DNA of 64,000 bases from JABFXX01 sp036489755 (lineage in GTDB: Bacteria > Myxococcota_A > Polyangia > Haliangiales > Haliangiaceae), in contig DASXFD010000060.1 of the NCBI GenBank assembly GCA_036489755.1, positions 124,001 to 188,000 of the forward strand. Reading direction: 5' to 3'. Of this stretch, positions 35,305-45,510 are shown one piece after another. A program made the translations under genes and the position numbers. The notes beneath the pieces were generated by a model that was given only the letters and a program-made list of their open reading frames with translations, ran no database searches and was not told the DNA's origin. Numbering within the stretch: position 1 is the stretch's first letter; the number at the start of each line of letters is the position of its first letter.

Positions 35305-37463
35305 CACAGCATCCCCAGCAGCATCAGCGAGTGCTCGACGGCGACGGTCTCGCCGACCGCGAGCCCCGACGTGATCGGCACGAGCGGCGCGTTGTCGTCG
35401 AGCCGCGCGATCACCTTGCGCCGCTTGAACACGACGCCGCCGTCGGGCTTCTTCTCGCCGGTCTCGACGAACGCGATCGTCTCGCCGTCGACGCGCATCA
35501 GCGCCGCGCGCGGCACGACGACCATGTCCTTGCCCGGCACCTGGATGTCGACGCGCTCGTACATCTCCGGCTTGAGCAGGCGATCCGGGTTGTCGATGAT
35601 GCAGCGGACCTTCGCGGTGTGCTGCACGGGATCGAGCACGTCCGCGACCCAGTCGACACGGCCATGGATCTCCTTGCCGGGATACGCGCTGACGCGGATC
35701 GTGACGTCGTCGCCTTCGGTGATGCGTGGCAGATCGAGCTCGTAGACGTCGCCGAGCACCCACAGCTTGCCGAGATCGCCGATCGTGAACAGCTCGGCGA
35801 CGTTGCTCGACGACCCGCCGTTCGCGTACTGGCCCTGCACTTCGAGGCCCGGCGTCGCGTGGCGCGAGATCACCTCGCCCGCGATCGGGCTGCGCAGCAA
35901 GTACTCCTGCGTGACCGTGTCGTAGTCCTGCGGCGCGAGCAACTCGGTGAGTTGCTCGGCGCGCTGGAGCTCGGCCTCGGCCTTGCGGAGCGCGTCGTCG
36001 GCCGCTTCGAGGTCGCGCTTGGCGCCGACGCCGGCGTCGTAGAGCTCCTCCTGGCGCTGGTATTCGTGCTGCGCCTGCGTGTGGTCGGCGTCGGCCTTCG
36101 CGACGTCGGCGAGGTAGCTGCCGAGATCGGGCGACGTGATCGCGACGAGCGGCGTGCCCTTCGTGACGTGCTGGCCGGGTTGCGCGAGCACGCGCGTGAT
36201 GCGGCCGTTCACCGGCGAGAACACGTGGCTGATGCGGGTGTCGTCGAACGCGAGCCGCGCGCCGATCGAGACCGCGTCGTCGATGTCCTTGCGCCCGACC
36301 TTCGCGGTCGTGATGTGGCCCTCGTCGAGCTGCTTCTGCGTGGGCCACACCTCGTCGTTCGGCTGCTCGGGCGACACCGAGCCTTCGATCACCACGCGCT
36401 CGCCCGCCGACACGCCATCGAGGATCGGAATGAGCCCGTCGCGCTCGTCGCCCGCAGTGACCGCACGGCGCTTGAACACGAGCCGGCCGTCGGGCCGCAT
36501 GCCCGACTCGACGTAGACGTACGTGGCCTCGTTGATCGCGACCACGCCGTCGTGAGGCACCGCGATCACGTCTTGCGGCGGCTGCACGATCGAGACGGTC
36601 GCGAACATCTCGGGCTTGAGCTCCTCGCCGTCGTTCGCGAGCGAGCAGCGCACGCGCACGGTCCGCAGCACCGGATCGACGGTGCTCGCGACCAGATCGA
36701 TCGTGCCGTGGAACACGCGGCCCGGGTACGCGACGACGCGGATCTCGACGGCGTCGCCGGCGTGCACGACGGGCGCGTCGACGTCTTGGATGTCGGCGTA
36801 GACCCAGACGCGCTTGATGTCGCCGACCGTGAACAGCTCGATCGCGTTGCCGCCGGAGTACTGGCCGGCGACCTCGACACCCGGGCTCGCGCTGCGCGCG
36901 ATCACCTCGCCGTCGATGAAGCTGCGCAGGATGTACTCCTGCGTGACCGAGCTCGTGGCGCCCGATCGCAGCAGCGACGCGCGCTGCTTGGCGCGCTCGT
37001 ACTCGGCGGTCGCGCGGCGATACGCGTCCTGCGCGGCCTCGAACGAGCGCTGCGACGTCGCATCCTCGCGGAGCAAGCGCTGTTCGCGCTCGTAGTCGAG
37101 CTGGCTCGCCTGCAGATCGGCCTGCGCCTTCACGGTGTCGGAGAACGCGGTACCGACGTCGGGCGACAAGATCGCGACGAGCGGCGCGCCTTTGACGACG
37201 CGGTCGCCGGGCTTGGCGAGCACGCGCGTGACGCGGCCGGTAACCGGCGAGAACACGTGCGTCGCGTGAAGACCGTCGAACGCGATGCGCCCGGCGACGC
37301 GGATCGCCTGCGCGATCGGCTTGGCCTGCGCCTCGGCGACGCGGATCGCGGCCTTTGCCATCTGCTGCGGCGACAGCCAGACCTCGTCGTCGGGCTGCGT
37401 CTCGCGCGCGCCCGACGCGCCGCCGCACGCCGCGAGCGCGAACGCGAACGCGACGGCTCTCAT
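35304..37463 (-). CDS. Periplasmic adaptor: two fused CusB/CzcB-type modules
   Basis: 719 residues where a typical adaptor has about 350-450. It starts as a lipoprotein (AFALAACGG, Cys13). Residues 26-368 form a full adaptor: barrel-sandwich half HVFSPVTGRVTRVL, helical hairpin 105-165, second half YILRSFIDGEVIAR, beta-barrel and membrane-proximal parts. Residues 370-719 repeat the entire order: HVFSPVNGRITRVL, hairpin, YLLRSPIAGEVISR, LGKLWVLGDVYELD. The repeats differ enough not to be recent. Operon: outer-membrane factor, this protein, pump. Confidence 0.92.
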   Translation of the reverse strand: MRAVAFAFALAACGGASGARETQPDDEVWLSPQQMAKAAIRVAEAQAKPIAQAIRVAGRIAFDGLHATHVFSPVTGRVTRVLAKPGDRVVKGAPLVAILSPDVGTAFSDTVKAQADLQASQLDYEREQRLLREDATSQRSFEAAQDAYRRATAEYERAKQRASLLRSGATSSVTQEYILRSFIDGEVIARSASPGVEVAGQYSGGNAIELFTVGDIKRVWVYADIQDVDAPVVHAGDAVEIRVVAYPGRVFHGTIDLVASTVDPVLRTVRVRCSLANDGEELKPEMFATVSIVQPPQDVIAVPHDGVVAINEATYVYVESGMRPDGRLVFKRRAVTAGDERDGLIPILDGVSAGERVVIEGSVSPEQPNDEVWPTQKQLDEGHITTAKVGRKDIDDAVSIGARLAFDDTRISHVFSPVNGRITRVLAQPGQHVTKGTPLVAITSPDLGSYLADVAKADADHTQAQHEYQRQEELYDAGVGAKRDLEAADDALRKAEAELQRAEQLTELLAPQDYDTVTQEYLLRSPIAGEVISRHATPGLEVQGQYANGGSSSNVAELFTIGDLGKLWVLGDVYELDLPRITEGDDVTIRVSAYPGKEIHGRVDWVADVLDPVQHTAKVRCIIDNPDRLLKPEMYERVDIQVPGKDMVVVPRAALMRVDGETIAFVETGEKKPDGGVVFKRRKVIARLDDNAPLVPITSGLAVGETVAVEHSLMLLGML

Positions 37464-38773
37464 CGCAGCTCCTTGCCGACGGCCTGTTCGAGCTCGAACA
37501 CCGACGTCCAGTAGCCGCCGAGGTCGTCGAGGTACTCGAGGTAGATCGAGATGTACGTCGCGAGCGCGACCAGGTACTCGACGAGCTGCGCGCCGCCTTT
37601 CTCGTAGAGCAACCGGATGTCGTCCTTGGCCTGGCGCGCGCTCTCGAGGAGCTCGCCGGTCTCCATGCGCTGGACGAGCGCGCGGCTCGCGACGAAGTCG
37701 GCGTACGCCGCCTCGAACTGGCCGCGGATCGTCGCGCGCAGCTTGTCGACCTGCAGCTGCTGCGTACGGAGGTTCGCGCTCGCCTTCTCGATCTCGCCCT
37801 GCTGCTGATAGAAGACCGGGATCGGCGCCGACAAGCCGATCGAGAACGTCGGCGGCGATGCGGCGAGATCGGTCGTGCCCTGCTGCGAGTAGCCGAGCGA
37901 CAGCGTGATGTCGGGGAAGCGCTGGCGTTTGGCGAGCCGGAGCCCGGCGTCGGCGCTCGCGAGCTGCGCTTCTTGCGCGGCGAGATCGGGACGTGCCGCG
38001 AACGCTTGTGCGAGCAACGCGTCGTGACTCGCGGACGCGAGCGACGGCGGCAACGAGTAGTGCTCGAGCCGCGGCTCGACGGCGGTGAACGGCGGCGCGT
38101 TCGTCGAGCGGACTCCGAGCAAGTACGCGAGCTGTGCGCGCGCCTTGTCGAGATTCTGCGCGGCCTGATCGACGGCCTGATCGGACTCGAGCTTCGCGAC
38201 CTTCACGCGAAGCAGATCGGGCCGCTGGATCTTGTCGGCATCGCGTTGCTTCTGTGCCTTGTCGAGCATGATCGCGTTGGCCTCGGCGGTGTCGCGCGCG
38301 AACGTCAGCGCGTTCTGCGCGAGCAGCACTTGCTCGAACTGCGCCTTGACCTGGAACACGAGCTGGCGCTCGGCGTCGCTACGGCCGAGCTTGGCGGCGC
38401 GCAGCGCGGAGCTCGCGACGTCGCCGCGCAGCGCGCGCTTGCCCGACAGCGAGTCTTCGAGCGCCGCCTGATCGGAAATTCCGACGGAGAAATAGCTCGG
38501 CGGGCGCGAGCACGGCGGGTTGGTGCAACTCCACAAGAACGACGGGCCGTACGCCACCGACACGCTCGGGTTGAGAATCGCGCCCGCGGCTGTCACGTCG
38601 CCTTCGGCGTTTTGCACCGCGGCGTCCGCGATCAACAGATCGAGTCCGTTCGCGCGAAACATCGCGACCGCTTGCTCGAGTGTGAGCGACGCCGGCAACC
38701 GCGGCTCCCCCACGTCGGCGCGCGCAGCTAGAGCGATAGCGAGGCAAAATGCGAACGACAATCTGAACAACAC
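37460..38773 (-). CDS. Outer-membrane efflux factor (TolC/CusC family)
   Basis: About 437 residues with a signal sequence (VLFRLSFAFCLAIALAARA) and two copies of the outer-membrane-factor repeat with long coiled helices (DAERQLVFQVKAQFEQVLLAQNALTFARD and later LRTQQLQVDKLRATIRGQFEAAY). Beta-strand segments such as SVSVAYGPSF and DITLSLGYSQQ belong to the barrel. I chose the GTG at 38771-38773; a GTG at 38815 adds 14 residues. It overlaps the adaptor start by ATGA. It forms the exit duct of the metal efflux complex. Confidence 0.87.
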   Translation of the reverse strand: MLFRLSFAFCLAIALAARADVGEPRLPASLTLEQAVAMFRANGLDLLIADAAVQNAEGDVTAAGAILNPSVSVAYGPSFLWSCTNPPCSRPPSYFSVGISDQAALEDSLSGKRALRGDVASSALRAAKLGRSDAERQLVFQVKAQFEQVLLAQNALTFARDTAEANAIMLDKAQKQRDADKIQRPDLLRVKVAKLESDQAVDQAAQNLDKARAQLAYLLGVRSTNAPPFTAVEPRLEHYSLPPSLASASHDALLAQAFAARPDLAAQEAQLASADAGLRLAKRQRFPDITLSLGYSQQGTTDLAASPPTFSIGLSAPIPVFYQQQGEIEKASANLRTQQLQVDKLRATIRGQFEAAYADFVASRALVQRMETGELLESARQAKDDIRLLYEKGGAQLVEYLVALATYISIYLEYLDDLGGYWTSVFELEQAVGKELR

Positions 38774-38914
38774 GCGCAGGTAATCGACGTTCTCTGTCGG
38801 TTCGAACGCTCGCACAATGAAGACTACGTGAACTCGAACGCACGTGGCGCCGCGCCCGTCCCTCGCGGCCCCGCGAATTACCGACGACGATCGGAGCGGG
38901 GCAGCTCTCTACAA

Positions 38915-39942
38915 TCAGAGCCGCGCGGATGCGCCGAGTGCTGGAATGAACGCAGTCTTGTCGACCGTGTGAGGCATTCCGTCAATATCGATCACCGATT
39001 GCGGATTGAGATCTCGTTCGACACCGAGCTCGACGATCACCGCGAAGTGACGATTCGCCGCGATCTCGAGCCCGGCCGCGCCGCGGATCGCGTAGCGCGC
39101 GCCGTCGTTGGAGAACACCGGCAGGCCCGCGCAGATGATCGGGCGCAGCGTGCCCGTGAGGATCGCGAAGCTCGCGCCGACGTAGCCGCCGAGGTTCGGC
39201 CCGACGATCGCGGTCGCGTCGATCTCGAGCCGCGACGTCGCGTCGAACGTGAGCCCGACGAGCGCCGCACCACCTCCGCTGAAGTCGAAGTGGCCGAGCG
39301 CGACGAGCCCGAAGCGATCGCGCGGGCGTTCGGGCTGCGCGATCGGCGGCAGGCGGACCGGCACCTTCACGACGACGCGCTCCTTCGGGATCGCCACGAG
39401 CTCGACGCCGACCGCGACCTGTTGACCCGCGGCGACGCTGCCGTGCGTCTCGAACGGCTGATCGCCCTCGCGCCGCGCACGCACGACGTAATCGCCCGCC
39501 GGCACGCGAACGAGCGCGGCTTCGCTCGCAGGAACCCACTCGAAGTCGTCGGCCTGCAGCTCGGCGCCGGCCGGCGCGGTGATCGCGAGCTTGCCGAGGC
39601 TCGGGTCGAGCTCGCCGAGATCCTTGGTCACCTCGCCGACGAGCGCGGGATCGGGTTGTGGCGAGTCGAGGTAGCCCTGATACGCGTTCGCCGCCTCGGC
39701 GTTGCGGCCGAGCGCGCGAAACGTCGTACCGATGTCGAGCAGGATCTTCGCGCTCGGAAATCGCTTGTACGCGTCTTGAAACACCGCGAGCGCGCCGAGG
39801 TAGTCCTTCGACTTGAGCAGCTTCACGCCGAGCTGCAGGAGCTCGCGCGCGTCGCCTTTGTTCACGCTCGCGTCGTCACCGGCCGGCTGCGCGCTCGCGA
39901 GTCGAGCGCAGCACGCGAGCGCGAGCACCGCGATCCGACGCG

Positions 39943-39946
<4 letters not shown>
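38915..39946 (-). CDS. Exported TPR and PEGA-like protein, possible barrel
   Basis: 343 residues. The signal peptide IAVLALACCARLASA is followed by TPR helices (ELLQLGVKLLKSKDYLGALAVFQDAY, LLDIGTTFRALGRNAEAANAYQGYL). A PEGA-like segment comes next (LAITAPAGAELQADDFEWVPASEAALVRVPAGDYVVRARREG), then beta-strand repeats to the end (FGLVALGHFDFSGGGAALVGLTF, GGYVGASFAIL), ending in Leu. It overlaps the upstream kinase by GTGA. The architecture parallels the TPR gene of the 21-26 kb kinase operon. Confidence 0.75.
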
Positions 39947-41370
<1,424 letters not shown>

Positions 41371-41508
41371 TGCACCTCGATCATTTACGATTCACGATCG
41401 CCGTGTCAAATCGATCGGCGCTGCCTACATTGGATGCGGACGTCGCATATCGCGCGCGGCGCGGATCGAATTGACAGCGAACCGCGCGGTACCGATCCTG
41501 ACAACAAC

Positions 41509-43455
41509 GTGCGCGTCTGGTTGTTGATGGTGCTCGCGGCGCTGCTGGAGTGCACGCCGACGCAGACGAGCGAGACACAGCAGGAGAGCGTGGTGCAGCT
41601 CGGCTCGTTCGGGTTCGGCAACGTTGCCGTCGGCACGCAGTCGTCGCCGTACACGATCACCGTCCAGCCGGCGTCGGGCGACCAGCTCGACACGATCACG
41701 TCGATCGCGCTGTCGTGCGCCGGCGGCAACGCGCCGTTCGCGCTCTCCGGCCTGCCCGCGCTGCCCGCCACCGTCAGCAGCATGTGCGTGGCGATGTCGT
41801 ACGGCTATTGCGACAACTGGCAGATCACCACGCAGTCGTTCCAGGCGTACTTCCAGCCGACGATCCCGAATCGCCTCGAGACCTGCACGGTCTACGTCAC
41901 GCTCGACAATCAGACGCCGTCGAGCACGTGCGACGCCGACATGCATCAGTGCGTCACGCTCAGCGGCACCGGCTACGAGCCCGCGGTCGCGGTCGCCGCA
42001 CCGACGAGCCTGGCGTTCGGCACGATCCCGGTCGGCCACACGTCGTCGGCGCTGCCGCTCGTGTTCGTCAACAGCGGCAGCGACTCCGCGGGCGCGAACG
42101 TGACCGATGCCAGCGCGTCGCCGCTCGTGTTCGGCGTGTTCGACGGCAGCAATCGGATCCCGTACAACGGCGGCTCGGACGCGTACCGCGTGACGTGCAC
42201 GCCGACCGGCTCGGGCGCGGTCGCCGGCGACTTCACGCTCAAGGTCGCGCAGCTGCCGAGCGCCGTGACCGTGCCGCTGTCGTGCACCGGCGTGTTCACG
42301 AACCTCTACATCGACAACAACCCGACGATTTTCGGCGGCAATCAAACGGACGGTTGCGTGCGCGTCGGCGACTACGTCGACGTCCCGATCACGCTCGAGA
42401 ACGGGAGCTCCAATCCGAACCCGATGGCGATCCAGTCGCTCGCGTTCGCCGGCTCGAACGCCAGCGACGTCGCGCTCGCACCCAGCGCGCACGATCCCAC
42501 CGGCACGCTGATCACGCCCGGCGGCATGACGCTCACGACGCTGCGCTACGCACCGACGGCTCCGACGGGCGGCGACAACGCGCAGCTGATGTCGGTGGGC
42601 CAAGTGCTCGTCGGCCACGACGGCTCGGCCGACGTGCTCAGCCTGGCCGGCTGCGCGGTCGGCGCGTCGTTTTCGGTGCTGCCCGCCGACTCGATCGACT
42701 TCGGCCCGGTCTGCGTCGGCGCGACCTCGATGCAGATGCTGCAGATCGTGACCGCCGACTACGGCACGTTCGACGTGACCAGCGTGACGACGCCGGCCGC
42801 GCCGTTCACGCTCGGCGGCGTGCTGCCGACGCCGGGCAATCCGATCGCGATCACCGGCAACACGTCGGTCGAGCCGATCACGGCGACCGTCGCGCCGACC
42901 GATGTCGGTGCGCAGACCGGCGCGTTCGACGTCGCGACAGACGTCAACATCGGCTCCGGCATGCTCGTGCGTACGGTCGCGCTCCGCGTCACCGGCTTGC
43001 CGCCGGGCACGAGCGCCACGCCGGAGGCGGTCGACTTCGGCGCGATCTCCGTCGACGCCACCTCGATCGTGCAGACGCTGACGATCAGCAACTGCAGCTC
43101 CGACTCGCTCGACCTCGGCAACGCGACCATCGAAGGCCCCGACGCCGCCGCATTCTCGATCGTCGTTCCGCCTGCGAGCGCATCGATCGCGCCGACCGAC
43201 TCCGTGAGCTACGGGTTGGTGTTGCAGCCCAAGCACATCGGCTCGAACAACGCGACGCTCGACGTGATGGCCGGCTCCGACCTCGTGAAGGTCCCGCTCG
43301 TCGGCACCGGCGGCAACGGCGCCGGCGTGTCGTTCAGCGGCGCGACGTATTACACGTGCGCTGCGGGCGGTGCGGCCGGCTGGCCGATCGCGCTCGCGCT
43401 GCTCGGCGTGCGCCGCCGGCGCAAGCGTCACCGCGCGACGATCACGTCGGCGTGA
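41509..43455 (+). CDS. Surface protein with Ig-like repeats and MYXO-CTERM-like tail
   Basis: 648 residues. A signal-like start (VWLLMVLAALLE) is followed by several choice-of-anchor-D/ASPM-SPD-like beta domains, recognisable by repeated 'FG.v.vG....' openings (GSFGFGNVAVGTQSS, SLAFGTIPVGHTS, SIDFGPVCVGATS, AVDFGAISVDATS). The C-terminus has a Cys-Gly element, a hydrophobic helix and an Arg cluster (YYTCAAGGAAGWPIALALLG, then VRRRRKRH), resembling myxobacterial MYXO-CTERM sorting tails. The start GTG at 41509 is chosen for the signal. Its last 28 bases overlap the convergent ligase gene. Confidence 0.82.
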   Translation: MRVWLLMVLAALLECTPTQTSETQQESVVQLGSFGFGNVAVGTQSSPYTITVQPASGDQLDTITSIALSCAGGNAPFALSGLPALPATVSSMCVAMSYGYCDNWQITTQSFQAYFQPTIPNRLETCTVYVTLDNQTPSSTCDADMHQCVTLSGTGYEPAVAVAAPTSLAFGTIPVGHTSSALPLVFVNSGSDSAGANVTDASASPLVFGVFDGSNRIPYNGGSDAYRVTCTPTGSGAVAGDFTLKVAQLPSAVTVPLSCTGVFTNLYIDNNPTIFGGNQTDGCVRVGDYVDVPITLENGSSNPNPMAIQSLAFAGSNASDVALAPSAHDPTGTLITPGGMTLTTLRYAPTAPTGGDNAQLMSVGQVLVGHDGSADVLSLAGCAVGASFSVLPADSIDFGPVCVGATSMQMLQIVTADYGTFDVTSVTTPAAPFTLGGVLPTPGNPIAITGNTSVEPITATVAPTDVGAQTGAFDVATDVNIGSGMLVRTVALRVTGLPPGTSATPEAVDFGAISVDATSIVQTLTISNCSSDSLDLGNATIEGPDAAAFSIVVPPASASIAPTDSVSYGLVLQPKHIGSNNATLDVMAGSDLVKVPLVGTGGNGAGVSFSGATYYTCAAGGAAGWPIALALLGVRRRRKRHRATITSA

Positions 43456-45110
43456 TCGCTGAACAACCGGGCGACGTCGGCGGCGCGCCGCTCGCGCACC
43501 GCGCGCTGGTTGATGTAGCCCTTGTCGGTGATCTCGCCGGCATCGATGCTCGGCGGCTCGCGCATGACGAGGACGCGCGCGATGCGCGAGCTCGAGCTCG
43601 CAGCTTGCGCGGCGAGCACCGGTGCGATCGCCGAGGCGTCGCCGTTCGGCGCGAGGAACACCAGCGCGCCGAGCTCCGCGCGATCGTGACCGCAGATCAC
43701 GGCATCGGCGACGTGCGGCGAGCACGCGGCGATCAGCGCGAGCCGCACCGGCCCGACGTGCACCCACGTGCCGCTCGCGAGCTTGAAGTTCTCCGACGTG
43801 CGGCCTTCGAACACGACGCCGTCGGGCCCGACCGAGCCCGCGTCGCCCATCGGGTAGAACCCGAGCTCGTCGAGCGGCAGCGGCTCGAGCCCGCCGTTCG
43901 GCGCGAGGTAGCCCGGCGCGACGCTCGGGCCTTTCACGCGCATCTCGAGCTGATCGCCGACCGGTGCGAACGCGAGCTCGGTGCCGGGAATCGGCATCCC
44001 GATGACGCCCGCGCGCGTGATCGGATACGACACCTGCGTGACGAGCGGCGACGTCTCGGTCGAGCCCCACGCGGACGTCATCTTGACGGCACGCCCGGCG
44101 CGCGCGGCGACCGCTTCGAGTCGCTGCCAGGTCGCCGGCGACAACGCCGCGGCGGCGTAGAAGATCACATCGAGCTCGCGAAAGAACGTCTCGCGCAGCA
44201 CGGCGTCGGTCTCGAGGTAGCCGACGAGCAGATCGAAGCCGCGCGGCACATTGAAGTAGAGCGTCGATGGCACCTCGCGTAGGTTCGCGAGCGTGGCGTC
44301 GAACGCGCCCGGCGCCGGCTTGCCCGCGTCGATGTACAGCGTGCCGCCGTTCGCGAGCACGAGGTTCGCGTTGTGGTTCGCGCCGAACGTGTGGCTCCAC
44401 GGCAGCCAGTCGACGATCACCGGCGGCTTGTCGCGCAGAAATGGCCAGCCCGCCGCGAGCGCCGCCTGGTTCGCGCACAGCATGCGCTGCGTGTTGACCA
44501 CGCCCTTCGGCACGCCGGTCGATCCCGACGTGAACAAGATCTTGGCGACGGTGTCGCCGGTCACGCGGTCGAACGCGGCGTCGACGGCGGAGCTCGGCGC
44601 GGTCGCGCACAGCTCGGTGACGCGTGCGCGATCGAGCACCGGTACGCGCGGTGCCAGCGCGGCGATCGCACGCTCGAACGAGCGATCGCTCGCGTAGATC
44701 GCGCCCGGCCCGACGAGCTCGGCGATCGCGCGCAGCTTGCCGTGATCGGTCGACATCAGCGAATACGCCGGCGAGATCGGTGCGATCGGCACGCCGACGT
44801 ACATCGCAGCGAGCGCGAGCAGCCCGTGCTCGATCGAGTTGCCCGACAGCACGACGAGCGGCCGCGACGGCGACAGCCCGAGGTCGAGCAGCGCCTGGCC
44901 GAGCGCGCGCGCGTGCGCGAGCGCGTCGCGATACGAGACGCGCCGCCACGCGGTGCCCTCGCGTTCGGCGTACAGCGTGCGCTCGGGCGCCGCGCCTGCC
45001 CAGTGGCGCAGATGATCGCCGAGACAGCGCGGATACGCGGGCTGCATCTCGCGCGAGCGCAGGATGAAGCCGCCGCCGGGACGGTCCAGGCGTTCGATGT
45101 CGGGCGCCAC
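43428..45110 (-). CDS. Acyl-CoA ligase, feruloyl-CoA synthase-like
   Basis: 560 residues of the AMP-forming adenylate superfamily. The ATP/AMP signature LFTSGSTGVPKGVVNT, SAWGSTETSPL, the adenylation motif YPMGDAGSVGPDGVVFEGR and the end-domain ITDKGYINQRAV are in the right order. The start (DRPGGGFILRSREMQPAYPRCLG) resembles feruloyl-CoA synthases, which activate hydroxycinnamates for side-chain removal. Substrate by resemblance only. The GTG at 45108-45110 was chosen by this homology. It is divergent from an ArsR-type regulator gene. Confidence 0.8.
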   Translation of the reverse strand: MAPDIERLDRPGGGFILRSREMQPAYPRCLGDHLRHWAGAAPERTLYAEREGTAWRRVSYRDALAHARALGQALLDLGLSPSRPLVVLSGNSIEHGLLALAAMYVGVPIAPISPAYSLMSTDHGKLRAIAELVGPGAIYASDRSFERAIAALAPRVPVLDRARVTELCATAPSSAVDAAFDRVTGDTVAKILFTSGSTGVPKGVVNTQRMLCANQAALAAGWPFLRDKPPVIVDWLPWSHTFGANHNANLVLANGGTLYIDAGKPAPGAFDATLANLREVPSTLYFNVPRGFDLLVGYLETDAVLRETFFRELDVIFYAAAALSPATWQRLEAVAARAGRAVKMTSAWGSTETSPLVTQVSYPITRAGVIGMPIPGTELAFAPVGDQLEMRVKGPSVAPGYLAPNGGLEPLPLDELGFYPMGDAGSVGPDGVVFEGRTSENFKLASGTWVHVGPVRLALIAACSPHVADAVICGHDRAELGALVFLAPNGDASAIAPVLAAQAASSSSRIARVLVMREPPSIDAGEITDKGYINQRAVRERRAADVARLFSDHADVIVAR

Positions 45111-45137
45111 GCCGCGAGCGTACGCCGATTGTTCGTG

Positions 45138-45167
45138 CTTGACACAGTTCGATGAAATGACAAGTAT
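45138..45167 (+). promoter_or_regulatory. Sigma-70-like promoter with overlapping inverted repeat
   Basis: A perfect -35 TTGACA (45139-45144) is 17 bases from an AAGTAT -10 box (45162-45167). The expected transcript start, six to seven bases on, falls at or next to the GTG at 45174, so the message would be leaderless or nearly so. An imperfect inverted repeat, CTTGACA (45138-45144) and TGACAAG (45158-45164) with 6 of 7 matching, spans the promoter and suits a dimeric regulator. Autoregulation by the ArsR-like protein is inference. Confidence 0.6.
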
Positions 45168-45173
45168 GCAGCC

Positions 45174-45503
45174 GTGGCCAAGGACGACGTCGACAAGCTC
45201 GCGCGCATGTTCCACGCGCTCGCCAATCCGAAACGACTCCGCTTGTTCCTGAACCTGCTCGACGAGAGCAAGCTCGATCTCGCGAAGGGCCGCGTTCACG
45301 ACTGCTTCCTCGCGAAGCTGCTCGGCGGGCTCGGCGAGCTCGGCGCGCCGACGGTGTCGCACCACGTGCGCGAGCTCGCCGATGCCGGGCTCATCACCAC
45401 GCAGCGCGAGGGCAAGCAGCTCGCGTGCACGGTCGATCCGGTCGGCCTCGCCACGCTGCGCGCGGCGCTCTCGTTCAACAGTTCGACAGTTGCAAAATCG
45501 TGA
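45174..45503 (+). CDS. ArsR-type winged helix-turn-helix regulator
   Basis: 109 residues starting MAKDDVDKLARMFHALANPKRLRLFLNLL, the common entry helix of ArsR regulators. The recognition segment GAPTVSHHVRELADAGLITTQREGKQLACTV is the winged helix-turn-helix. There is a single Cys in each of two places (residues near 44 and 85) and no classical CxC metal motif, so the ligand may not be a metal. It sits divergently beside the acyl-CoA ligase and 7 bases before the oxidoreductase it probably controls. Confidence 0.85.
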   Translation: MAKDDVDKLARMFHALANPKRLRLFLNLLDESKLDLAKGRVHDCFLAKLLGGLGELGAPTVSHHVRELADAGLITTQREGKQLACTVDPVGLATLRAALSFNSSTVAKS

Positions 45504-45510
45504 GGACACC

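Noticed and set aside
32107..37428. Continuous frame joining the RND pump with upstream sequence
   Set aside because: Only the part from 35304 has pump motifs; upstream the adaptor is in a different frame with a signal peptide and full domains.
38868..38885. Palindrome TCGCGGCCCCGCGA between genes
   Set aside because: The loop is only two bases and such words are common in GC-rich DNA.
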